From: Acidobacteriota bacterium
GTDB lineage: Bacteria > Acidobacteriota > Terriglobia > Terriglobales > Acidobacteriaceae
NCBI GenBank assembly: GCA_019247235.1
Contig: JAFAPG010000625.1
Span: forward strand, 1-6,547
Length of the DNA stretch: 6,547 bases
Reading direction: 5' to 3'
Positions 1 through 6,547 of the stretch are shown in pieces. The notes under the pieces were generated by a model. It was not told where the DNA came from. It saw only the letters and a list, made by a program, of their open reading frames with translations, and did not search any database. Both the position numbers and the translations under genes were made by a program. The stretch's first letter is position 1; each line of letters starts with the position of its first letter.

Positions 1-129
1 CGGCGCAAGTGATTAATTCACAAGGCCTCTGAGGCTCCCGATCGTGGAAACCAACGGGTATTTTCGCGAACATCCGGCCGGGTTCTAATTACCACGACAC
101 TTCTCTTCTACGGTGTTTTCGCGGACAAT

Positions 130-642
130 CTAACTACCATGCCGAAATCCGTCATGCCTGGTTCCGTCGCCAACAATACCAAACACCGCTGGCACGATCC
201 ATCGAACGCTACGTAATAACGCCGCTTCCATCGGCTCCAAGAAATCTTCTGGGGGCTTTGCTGAGGAAGCAACAAGTAACGCGGGTAAACTAAGCAAAGG
301 AATGGATTTCTCCGGAATCGAATTCTTTTCATTTACAGGACATGTAAGGAGCGCCAGTCCACGTCGGAGTCGGATACGATTGCCGTCCTTCTGAAACAAC
401 CTATGACCATTCGCCAGAAGCTGCATATACCGATTAACTATGACTTGCTCGGCGAAGCCGAAGTTGCGGAACAGCGCGCATGGGGCAAGTTTGCCGGATC
501 GCAACTGACAAAATAAGTTCGATCGAACATGGTGGACCAGCGACTTCCGCAACGGTGAATCTGGTGGACCAACTCTTCCGATACTCCGAAAAAGGGCGGC
601 GGCCTGTGAGTATGGTTTCGCCGGATGCACGGAATGGGCCAT
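130..642 (-). pseudogene. Decayed GntR-like winged-helix regulator (remnant)
   Basis: This is an open frame of 170 codons read leftward, divergent from the receptor operon. Residues 29-93 (positions 364-558) resemble the N-terminal winged helix of GntR-family repressors. There is a helix ending in 'QLRSGKLAP', then 'FAEQ' with 'VNRY', then 'MQLLAN' and a wing-like 'KDGNRIRL'. Compared with the family pattern as I know it, about five residues are missing between 'VNRY' and 'MQLL', where the recognition helix lies. About one more is missing before 'FAEQ', and the usual Gly after 'LAP' is Cys. After residue 93 nothing resembles an effector-binding domain, and the frame stops far short of the roughly 240-350 residues usual for the family. 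No convincing ribosome binding site or promoter was seen for the ATG at 642. I infer a decaying gene that may once have regulated the neighbouring pectin operon. It could instead be a chance open frame; resemblance was judged by eye. Confidence 0.4.
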
Positions 643-1011
643 GACCGGGCAATCACGGTTCTTGTTATTCCACTTTCAACCTCGATTCATAAACTTGAAA
701 CCTCTCAAATAGTTTCGGGCAGCAGAAACCGAGCTTCGCCTGGATGGTGCTACTCAGTCGGACAATATTGCTGTAATTATCCGCGCCAACCTGCGAGAAC
801 CTGAACCAGAACAACGCACACTCTCATACGAAGATCTGCCAGCTAGCTTCTCTCGTGAGACCGCGGTGGGCTGCCCCCGAATCAAATCGCTTGGCCTCGA
901 CGTCCTAAGATTTTCACAAAACAACCAGAGAATCTGCTTCAAATTGTGGCCAGCACCGGCTTTTGTTTCGCGCTTGAATGTACAGGGCAAGAACAATTGG
1001 CGGACTACAGG
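643..1011. other. Non-coding stretch between regulator remnant and operon promoter
   Basis: No gene could be supported here on either strand. The short open frames present lack a credible ribosome binding site and their translations resemble no family I recognise. Base composition is more AT-rich than in the two genes downstream. A weak 5-bp inverted repeat (GAAAC at 697-701, GTTTC at 712-716) is too small to call a terminator. The stretch is best read as the divergent intergenic region between the leftward GntR-like remnant and the rightward receptor operon, possibly with degraded sequence in it. Confidence 0.5.
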
Positions 1012-1027
1012 TGTAAAGGTTTTTACA
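1012..1027. promoter_or_regulatory. Perfect palindrome, candidate operator
   Basis: The sequence TGTAAA-GGTT-TTTACA is an inverted repeat with two perfect 6-bp arms and a 4-bp centre. A further half-site of the same type, CCTTTAC, lies at 1032-1038 and pairs with GTAAAGG at 1013-1019. The arms resemble those of many LacI-type operators (TGTAAA...TTTACA), though the exact binding family cannot be read from this. The right arm coincides with the proposed -35 element, so a bound protein would be expected to block transcription of the receptor operon. The regulator is unknown: the GntR-like remnant next door is one candidate ancestor, and a LacI-type pectin-responsive repressor encoded elsewhere is another. 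Confidence 0.45.
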
Positions 1028-1050
1028 AAATCCTTTACGTGGACTAGACT
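1022..1050 (+). promoter_or_regulatory. Candidate sigma-70 promoter for the receptor/pectinase operon
   Basis: A -35-like TTTACA (1022-1027, five of six matches to TTGACA) is followed after exactly 17 bp by TAGACT (1045-1050, four of six matches to TATAAT). The expected transcription start would be near 1057, giving a leader of about 165 nt before the receptor ATG at 1222. The -35 lies within the right arm of the palindrome at 1012-1027, which fits a repressible promoter. The -10 match is modest, so this is a reasonable prediction only. Confidence 0.4.
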
Positions 1051-1182
1051 CTCGATTCAGCAGAATTGGCTAGACATAAGCTTCGTCCTGGGACGACGAG
1101 TCCGAACCGGTTCCGTAAGCTAGCTGTCACGGGGCTGGGTGCGGTGAGCGGACCAAATTCCCAAGTCCTAACCAAGCTTTGT

Positions 1183-1201
1183 CAAGAAGGCGAACTTCTT
1201 G
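1183..1201 (+). promoter_or_regulatory. Hairpin in the 5' leader just ahead of the ribosome binding site
   Basis: CAAGAAG (1183-1189) and CTTCTTG (1195-1201) are perfect reverse complements separated by the 5-nt loop GCGAA, giving a 7-bp stem. It ends seven bases before the Shine-Dalgarno sequence of the receptor gene. There is no T-run after it, so it is not an intrinsic terminator. The leader has two other small symmetric elements: TCGTCC/GGACGA at 1083-1096 and the 10-bp palindrome GAACCGGTTC at 1104-1113. The whole leader matches no riboswitch class I recognise. Its role may be translational control, mRNA stability, or nothing. Confidence 0.35.
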
Positions 1202-1207
1202 TCTGCC

Positions 1208-1214
1208 GGGGAGG
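1208..1214 (+). promoter_or_regulatory. Ribosome binding site deciding the receptor start
   Basis: GGGGAGG lies seven bases upstream of the ATG at 1222, close to the ideal anti-Shine-Dalgarno match and spacing. It selects this ATG over the in-frame upstream ATG at 1066, which has no comparable site and would put 52 residues in front of a clear signal peptide. Confidence 0.85.
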
Positions 1215-1221
1215 TTTTCCC

Positions 1222-4200
1222 ATGAAGATAGGCGTCGCGCTTTTCAGCCTCGGATTCACTTTGCTGTGCGTGGGGCGTTTACCGGCGCAAGAGACCCGCT
1301 CGACCATTAGCGGCGCCGTCAATGACTCATCGGGTGCCGCCATTGCTGGGGCAAAGATCACGGTAACGGAGGTTCGAACCGGAGTAAGAACTCTCAGCAG
1401 CTCCGACGCGGCCGGCCACTATACGATACCCTTTTTGCCGCCAGGCGATTACCAAGTTTATGCGGAGATGAGCGGATTCAAGAGCTACGTACGCTCCGGT
1501 ATTCATTTGGCCTCGGGCGATCAAATCATTATCGACGTCAGGCTCGAGGTTGGTCAGGTGAGCCAGACCGTTGAAGTCCGCGGCGAAGCTCCGCTGATTG
1601 ATTATGCCAATAGCTCCACCGGACAGACCATTACCACCAAGCAAGTGGAGGATTTTCCGCTGAATGGCAGGAATCCGATTATGATCACGCAACTTGCCAT
1701 CGGGGTAGTTGCGACCGGCAATCCTACGCTGGTCCACCCGTTTGACAATGGTGCAGGGGCCGCTTGGAGCATTGGGGGGCTGCCCTCGCAGACGAGCGAA
1801 CTCCTCATGGACGGGGCGCCGAATGCTACTTGGGACAACCGCGCGGCTTATGCCCCACCCCAAGACGCCGTCCAGGAGGTAAAAGTTAAGGCCTTCGATA
1901 CCGACGCTGCCTACGGTCACACCGCCAGTGGCACCATCAATGAGGTTATGAAGACGGGTACCAATCGCCTCCATGGATCCCTTTATGAGTTCACCCAGCC
2001 CTCGGCTCTGTCGGCCAACACGGTATTCAATAGCTTGGCAAACATTCCGGTTCAAGACACTAAATACAATCAGTACGGACTCACGGCCGGCGGCCCGGTG
2101 ATGATTCCTAAGCTGTACGACGGTCGCAACAAGCTGTTCTGGTTTTTCACCTGGGAGAAACTCACCGACAGCCAGCCCAACACCAAATTTTTGACCGTGC
2201 CGACGGATGCCGAGCGCACCGGCGATCTCTCGGCGCTCTTGAAGCTTGGCGCGAGTTATCAGATCTTTAATCCTTACAGCGGCACGCTGAGCGGCAATAC
2301 AGTAAACCGGGTGCCATTCAAGTGCGATTCGAGCGGCAATCCGGTGACACCCAAGCTGACTTCGGGCGCGGGATTCGGGACCCAGGTAGGCGGCACTCCG
2401 TGCAATATAATCCCGCAGCAATTGCTCAACCCGGTGGCGCTCGCCTATCTGAAGTTTTATCCCAAGCCCAACCTGGCCGGAACAGCTACGGGCTACTCGA
2501 ATCTGGGAAATAGCTCAACCACGGATGACGACTACAGCAACGAACTTGGGCGTCTGGATTGGGCCACGAGCGATCGCAGTCGATTGGCGTTCAACATCCG
2601 CCACAACACGGAACTGCAGTCGAAAAACAATTACTTCGGCAACCACACGACAGGCTCTCTCCTGACTCGGGAGAACTGGGGCGCGACCTTCGATGAGGTA
2701 TACACGTTCAGCCCCTCTTTGATCTTGAACGTTCGCGCCAACTATACCCGGATGCGCGAGGGTCATCCCGCGCCGCTGGCAGGTTTTGACCCCAGTTCAC
2801 TCGGCTTTCCTTCCTACCTTGGCTCGTCCAGCACCTATCGTCAATTGCCGGCGATCAGTTTTGGCAGGTCTTGCGGCAACGACACCACTCAGGCAAGCAG
2901 TTTTGACTGTTTCAGTAGCAGCACCTCAGACCTTGTTCCCTCTCAGTCCTATCAAGTGTTTGGTGATCTTGTAAAACAGCTGAATAACCACGCCTTGAAA
3001 GTCGGGGTGGATGCGCGCCAGTATCGCCTGGACGCGCAAAGCTATGGCGCCTCAACCGGAGCCTTCAGCTTCACTACCCAGTGGACCAGCGGTCCTACGT
3101 CGAGTTCGCCGGCGGCTAACTTTGGCCAGGATTTCGCTGCATTTCTTCTCGGCCTCCCCACTAGCGGAACGTTTGACCTGAATACGCGCGGCACTTACAC
3201 CTCGTACTATTCCGCGTTCTTCCTGCAGGATGACTGGCGTGTGAAATCAAACCTCACGCTCAATTTAGGCCTTCGCTTCGACTACGAGACCCCCTATCGG
3301 GAGAAACTTGGACGTACCAATAACGGGTTCAACTTTGCCGCCACGAACCCGGTCGCCGGCTCCGCTATCGCCGCCTACAACACCAAGACCGCCTCGAAAA
3401 TGCCCTTTCCAGTAAATTTTTTGGTTCCTGGGGGACTGACTTTCCCCTCTCCGAGCGATGGTGCCATCTATGACAACAAATCCAGGCTGGCCAGCCCGCG
3501 CATTGGCTTTGCCTGGTCACCAGGCATCCTTCATGAGAAGACGGTAATCCGCGGGGGGTTTGGGCTGTTTGTGCAGCCGATCGCGCTCTCCAATTTGAAT
3601 CCTACGGGCGGTTATTCAACCAGCCCGATTCTGACCCAACAGGGCTTCAATCAGACCACGCAGGTTGCGGTTGCTTCGAACTTCCTGTTGCCCGGTGCAA
3701 ACTTAACTAATCCTTTTCCTAACGGCTTTCTCCAGCCGGGGGGCTCATCGGCAGGCCTCGCCACCTTCGACGGCCAAACGGTGAACTTTCTGAATCCGCG
3801 GATGACGAATCCCTATGCTGAGCGCTGGACTGTCGGGGTGGAGCATGCGATCGGGCAGAGCACGGTTGTCGAGGTGGCTTACATAGGCAACCACGCGCTC
3901 GACCTTCCGGTGGCATTTGTGCAATTCAACGGTATTCCCCGGCAATACCTGAGCACCCTGCCTCGTCGTGACACAACCCTAGTCAACACGTTGACCGCAT
4001 CTGTGCCCAATCCCTTCGCCGGCCTTCTGCCCGGCACCAGTCTGAACGGGACCAATACGATGGTCCAGCAAGTAATCGCCCCCTTCCCCGAATACCCGGT
4101 GACCGATTCGACCACCTTCAGCAGTGGTCTGGTGGAGCGCAACGTAAGCCGAGGAAGTTCCTATTTCCATGAGCTGAATGTCCGCGTGGAGCGACGTTTC

Positions 4201-4905
4201 TCGAAAGGCCTTCAGCTGGTCGGTATTTATGGATTGTCGAAATTGATCGAGCGCGACGCCTTTCTGAACGCCACCGATGTCAACCCCGAGAAACGCATTT
4301 CGCCCTTTGATCACACCCATCGCTTCGTGGCTGCCGCCAACTATGAACTGCCGATCGGCCGCGGCCGGCTGGTGAATGTTGGATCCCGCTGGGCGGATGT
4401 GTTAATCGGTGGCTGGGCGGTGAATGGAATTTATACCTATCAGACCGGTGCGCCCATTCTGTGGATGAATGGCAGCAGCAACAACCCCGGCGACTACCCC
4501 CTCTGCGCTGTGCCTGCCATTAGCGGCGCTTGCCCGGTGGGCTCAGAAGCCGTCACCCTAGGTCCACTGCACTTGAACAACCGGCGCATCAGCGGAGTTG
4601 CCTTTGACACTTCGCATTTTGTGACCGCCTCGGGCGGACAATTTCAATTCCATCTGCGTTCACTGCCTACCACCTTCAGCGACCTCCGGCAGGACGGCCA
4701 GAACAACTTCGATGCTTCGCTGCTCAAGCGAGTCAGTCTCAACGAGAGTACCTATCTCCAGTTTCGCCTGGAAGCCTTCAACGTGTGGAACCACCCGACT
4801 TACGGCGCTCCCAATACCCAGGTCACCAGTACCAGTTTCGGAGTAATTAATACACAGGCCAACCGGCCACGTCAGCTGCAGTTTGGGGTTCGCTTTGTAT
4901 TCTAG
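1222..4905 (+). CDS. Oar-like TonB-dependent outer-membrane receptor with carboxypeptidase-regulatory-like N-terminal domain
   Basis: The 1227-residue product is an outer-membrane receptor that would bring a large substrate into the periplasm using TonB-ExbBD energy. A signal peptide covers residues 1-22, with hydrophobic 'VALFSLGFTLLCVG' and likely cleavage at 'LPA/QE'. A carboxypeptidase-regulatory-like beta-sandwich spans about 26-108 ('ISGAVNDSSGAAIAGAKITV', 'GHYTIPFLPPGDY'). The plug follows with 'VEDFPLNGRN' at 142-151. The rest is beta-barrel, with typical landmarks 'FFLQDDWRV' (666-674), 'NPYAERWTVGVEHAIG' (from 863), 'HRFVAAANYELPIGRGR' (from 1033) and a C-terminal 'LQFGVRFVF' ending in Phe for barrel assembly. 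No clear TonB box was found; 'QTVEVRGEAP' near 115-124 is a possible one. The length is normal for acidobacterial members, and six cysteines in the mature part form three close pairs. The substrate is not visible in the sequence; the pectinase 22 nt downstream suggests pectic oligosaccharides. Confidence 0.93.
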   Translation: MKIGVALFSLGFTLLCVGRLPAQETRSTISGAVNDSSGAAIAGAKITVTEVRTGVRTLSSSDAAGHYTIPFLPPGDYQVYAEMSGFKSYVRSGIHLASGDQIIIDVRLEVGQVSQTVEVRGEAPLIDYANSSTGQTITTKQVEDFPLNGRNPIMITQLAIGVVATGNPTLVHPFDNGAGAAWSIGGLPSQTSELLMDGAPNATWDNRAAYAPPQDAVQEVKVKAFDTDAAYGHTASGTINEVMKTGTNRLHGSLYEFTQPSALSANTVFNSLANIPVQDTKYNQYGLTAGGPVMIPKLYDGRNKLFWFFTWEKLTDSQPNTKFLTVPTDAERTGDLSALLKLGASYQIFNPYSGTLSGNTVNRVPFKCDSSGNPVTPKLTSGAGFGTQVGGTPCNIIPQQLLNPVALAYLKFYPKPNLAGTATGYSNLGNSSTTDDDYSNELGRLDWATSDRSRLAFNIRHNTELQSKNNYFGNHTTGSLLTRENWGATFDEVYTFSPSLILNVRANYTRMREGHPAPLAGFDPSSLGFPSYLGSSSTYRQLPAISFGRSCGNDTTQASSFDCFSSSTSDLVPSQSYQVFGDLVKQLNNHALKVGVDARQYRLDAQSYGASTGAFSFTTQWTSGPTSSSPAANFGQDFAAFLLGLPTSGTFDLNTRGTYTSYYSAFFLQDDWRVKSNLTLNLGLRFDYETPYREKLGRTNNGFNFAATNPVAGSAIAAYNTKTASKMPFPVNFLVPGGLTFPSPSDGAIYDNKSRLASPRIGFAWSPGILHEKTVIRGGFGLFVQPIALSNLNPTGGYSTSPILTQQGFNQTTQVAVASNFLLPGANLTNPFPNGFLQPGGSSAGLATFDGQTVNFLNPRMTNPYAERWTVGVEHAIGQSTVVEVAYIGNHALDLPVAFVQFNGIPRQYLSTLPRRDTTLVNTLTASVPNPFAGLLPGTSLNGTNTMVQQVIAPFPEYPVTDSTTFSSGLVERNVSRGSSYFHELNVRVERRFSKGLQLVGIYGLSKLIERDAFLNATDVNPEKRISPFDHTHRFVAAANYELPIGRGRLVNVGSRWADVLIGGWAVNGIYTYQTGAPILWMNGSSNNPGDYPLCAVPAISGACPVGSEAVTLGPLHLNNRRISGVAFDTSHFVTASGGQFQFHLRSLPTTFSDLRQDGQNNFDASLLKRVSLNESTYLQFRLEAFNVWNHPTYGAPNTQVTSTSFGVINTQANRPRQLQFGVRFVF

Positions 4906-4927
4906 GAAGAGTGATGACCTAGCTACC

Positions 4928-6547
4928 ATGAAGGTGAGATTGGGTAGAAGTCCCGAGCAGCCTGAGTCGCTTCGGCTCCCAAACCAGGTGTTCGGGGATT
5001 TTGAAGGCCAAGCGGCATCCGCCGCTCGCCTGCGTTTTCTGCCGCGAACTCTGGTCATGGCAGTGAGCCTAACGGCATTTTGCCTCCGGGCGAATGCGCA
5101 GGATACGCGCCAGGTCAGCGAACCACGCATTCCTGCGGTCTGCCGCAGTCTCGATGCTCAGCTCACGGCAAAGAACGAGACTTTAGAAGACCACGACGAG
5201 GCGAGGCTCGATACCGAACGGATCCAACAAGCCATCGACGGATGTCAGCCGGGTACAGCCGTCGAGCTGCGCGCAGGCGGAGAGCATAATGCCTTCTTGT
5301 CCGCTCCGCTTGAGCTGCGACAGGGAATTACCCTGCTAGTCGACCGCGGTGCCACGCTATTCGCCTCTCGCAACCCGCGAGATTACGATATAAGCCCCGG
5401 CAAATGCGGCACTGTGGATCACAACGGCAGAGGCTGCCATCCACTGATTCGCCTCTCCGGCGCCCATGATGCGGGGGTCATGGGGGAGGGAGTCATCGAC
5501 GGTCGAGGGGGCCAAAAGTTGATCGGCCAGAAGGTCTCGTGGTGGGACTTAGCCCAGCAAGCCAAAGTTGAAAACGCGTCACAGAACGTGCCCCGCATCA
5601 TCGTTGCGGATCAGGCGGACGGCTTCACGCTCTACCGCATCAGCTTGCGGAATTCGCCCAACTTTCACGTATTGGTGAGCCGAACCAATGGATTCACTGC
5701 GTGGGGCGTCACCATCGACTCCCCCAAAAGGGCGCGCAACACCGATGGCATCGACCCCTCTTCCTCCACTAACGTCAGCATTCTTCATTGTCAGATCCAC
5801 GCCGGCGACGACAATGTGGCTATCAAAGCTGGGAGCGCCGGTCCTGCTACCCACATCACCGTTGCCGACAGCCATTTTTATACCGGCCATGGCATGTCCA
5901 TCGGAAGTGAGACCCAGGGTGGGGTCAGCGATGTCGAGGTTCGCGATCTCACCATCGACGGAGCCGACAATGGCATCCGCATTAAGTCCAACCCGCAACG
6001 CGGCGGATTGGTGAACAACGTATCCTATCGCGACGTCTGTATGCGCGATGTTAGGAACCCGATTGTAATGGAGACAACCTACGACCCCACTACAACAGGC
6101 TCGCTCGTGCCCCGGTTTGAAGCCGTTCTGTTGCAAAATGTCCGCGTGCTAGGCGGCGGCAAAGTTTCCCTCGAAGGCTTCGACACCGCGCATCCTTTGC
6201 GCATGGTCTTCGATGGAGTCGAGTTACAGGGAATCCCCGCGGACCAAGTTCAAGTCGCGCACGCGCGCATCTCGACCGGCCCCGGCCAAGTGAACTTTAT
6301 CTTTTCTGGTGATGATGTTGAGGTCATCCGCCTGGCCGGCGACCATAAGGTGCCTTCCTGCGACGGCCACTTCGTTCCTTTCGGGGCCGCCGCCCATCAG
6401 ACCGCAGGCGGCCGACCTGTGGGTTCTACCTCCTCCGCAGCCGCGGCTCTACCCGCGTCGCAGGTCCTGGTCGTCGCAGCCGATGGTTCGGGCAACTTTG
6501 GCTCGGTTCAGTCGGCGGTCGACGCCCTGCCCGAGGGGGGAGGGACG
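4928..6547 (+). CDS. Secreted polygalacturonase (GH28) fused to pectin methylesterase (CE8), 3' end outside the window
   Basis: The 540 codons visible encode a secreted enzyme predicted to hydrolyse the alpha-1,4-galacturonan backbone of pectin. The GH28 beta-helix domain spans about residues 69-485. It shows 'CGT...GRGC' (160-170), 'IDGRGG' (190-195), 'NSPNFH' (242-247) and the catalytic set NTDG (271-274), GDD (293-295), GHG (320-322) and RIK (351-353). The spacing of the catalytic residues fits the family, so the domain should be active. An Ala/Ser/Gly-rich linker (about 486-512) leads to 'VAADGSGNFGSVQSAVDALP' (516-535), the characteristic first strand and helix of CE8 pectin methylesterases. 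The window ends four or five residues later, so the CE8 catalytic residues are not visible. A signal peptide runs to about residue 57 ('ANA/QD'), preceded by an unusually long polar N-terminus. The start is uncertain: ATG 4928 has AGGAAGAG at 4904-4911, rather distant, while in-frame ATG 5057 would leave a very short signal sequence and no good ribosome site. It is probably co-transcribed with the receptor. Confidence 0.9.
   Translation, partial: MKVRLGRSPEQPESLRLPNQVFGDFEGQAASAARLRFLPRTLVMAVSLTAFCLRANAQDTRQVSEPRIPAVCRSLDAQLTAKNETLEDHDEARLDTERIQQAIDGCQPGTAVELRAGGEHNAFLSAPLELRQGITLLVDRGATLFASRNPRDYDISPGKCGTVDHNGRGCHPLIRLSGAHDAGVMGEGVIDGRGGQKLIGQKVSWWDLAQQAKVENASQNVPRIIVADQADGFTLYRISLRNSPNFHVLVSRTNGFTAWGVTIDSPKRARNTDGIDPSSSTNVSILHCQIHAGDDNVAIKAGSAGPATHITVADSHFYTGHGMSIGSETQGGVSDVEVRDLTIDGADNGIRIKSNPQRGGLVNNVSYRDVCMRDVRNPIVMETTYDPTTTGSLVPRFEAVLLQNVRVLGGGKVSLEGFDTAHPLRMVFDGVELQGIPADQVQVAHARISTGPGQVNFIFSGDDVEVIRLAGDHKVPSCDGHFVPFGAAAHQTAGGRPVGSTSSAAAALPASQVLVVAADGSGNFGSVQSAVDALPEGGGT

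Noticed and set aside
333..347. Inverted repeat TTACA-N5-TGTAA resembling the operator arms in reverse order
   Set aside because: Only 5-bp arms, arranged in the opposite orientation to the promoter palindrome, and located inside the GntR-like remnant; likely chance.
866..1123. 85-codon plus-strand open frame upstream of the receptor
   Set aside because: It has no convincing ribosome site, no family resemblance, and overlaps the candidate promoter and operator.
1066..1221. Upstream in-frame ATG extending the receptor by 52 residues
   Set aside because: No ribosome binding site precedes it, the extension is not conserved-looking, and it would bury a clear signal peptide. The ATG at 1222 has an excellent Shine-Dalgarno sequence.
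1327..2421. 364-codon open frame on the minus strand inside the receptor gene
   Set aside because: It lies entirely antisense to a confidently identified receptor, has no recognisable domain, and is explained by codon bias in GC-rich coding sequence.
4914..4922. ATG between the two genes
   Set aside because: It is followed by a stop after one further codon (ATG ACC TAG), so it encodes nothing; it is also out of frame with the pectinase.
4660..5130. 156-codon minus-strand open frame spanning the gene junction
   Set aside because: It overlaps the receptor C-terminus and pectinase N-terminus in antisense, with Arg-rich sequence typical of shadow frames.
5579..6136. 185-codon minus-strand open frame within the pectinase gene
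   Set aside because: It is antisense to the GH28 catalytic core with all active-site motifs on the plus strand; a shadow frame.

Overview
The window looks like a piece of an Acidobacteriota genome, probably from the soil class Terriglobia. The main reason is the large Oar-like TonB-dependent receptor: a carboxypeptidase-regulatory-like domain, then a plug containing the 'FPLNGRN' signature, then a long beta-barrel ending in Phe. This architecture is greatly expanded in that phylum. Base composition is moderately GC-rich in the genes and visibly lower in the first kilobase. The taxonomic call is by family resemblance only.

Layout. Positions 1-129 hold nothing I can identify. Positions 130-642 (minus strand) carry an open frame whose first half resembles a GntR-type winged-helix DNA-binding domain. 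It has apparent small deletions, one in the recognition helix, and no recognisable effector domain, so it reads as a decayed regulator. Positions 643-1011 are apparently non-coding. At 1012-1050 a perfect inverted repeat (TGTAAA-N4-TTTACA) overlaps the -35 of a plausible sigma-70 promoter. The inferred leader of about 165 nt contains a strong small hairpin just ahead of a very good Shine-Dalgarno sequence. The receptor gene follows (1222-4905, plus strand). Only 22 nt later a secreted pectin-degrading enzyme begins (4928 to beyond the window end).

The second gene is the highlight. It encodes a complete GH28 polygalacturonase catalytic domain with all expected active-site motifs (NTDG, GDD, GHG, RIK). 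An Ala/Ser/Gly-rich linker follows, and then the unmistakable beginning of a CE8 pectin methylesterase domain ('VAADGSGNFGSVQSAVDALP'), which the window edge cuts off. The protein would therefore combine de-esterification and backbone hydrolysis of pectin in one chain. With the adjacent receptor it forms a compact pectin (homogalacturonan) degradation and uptake unit: the bifunctional enzyme makes oligogalacturonides outside the cytoplasm and the receptor may import them across the outer membrane. The substrate of the receptor is inferred from context, not read from its sequence.
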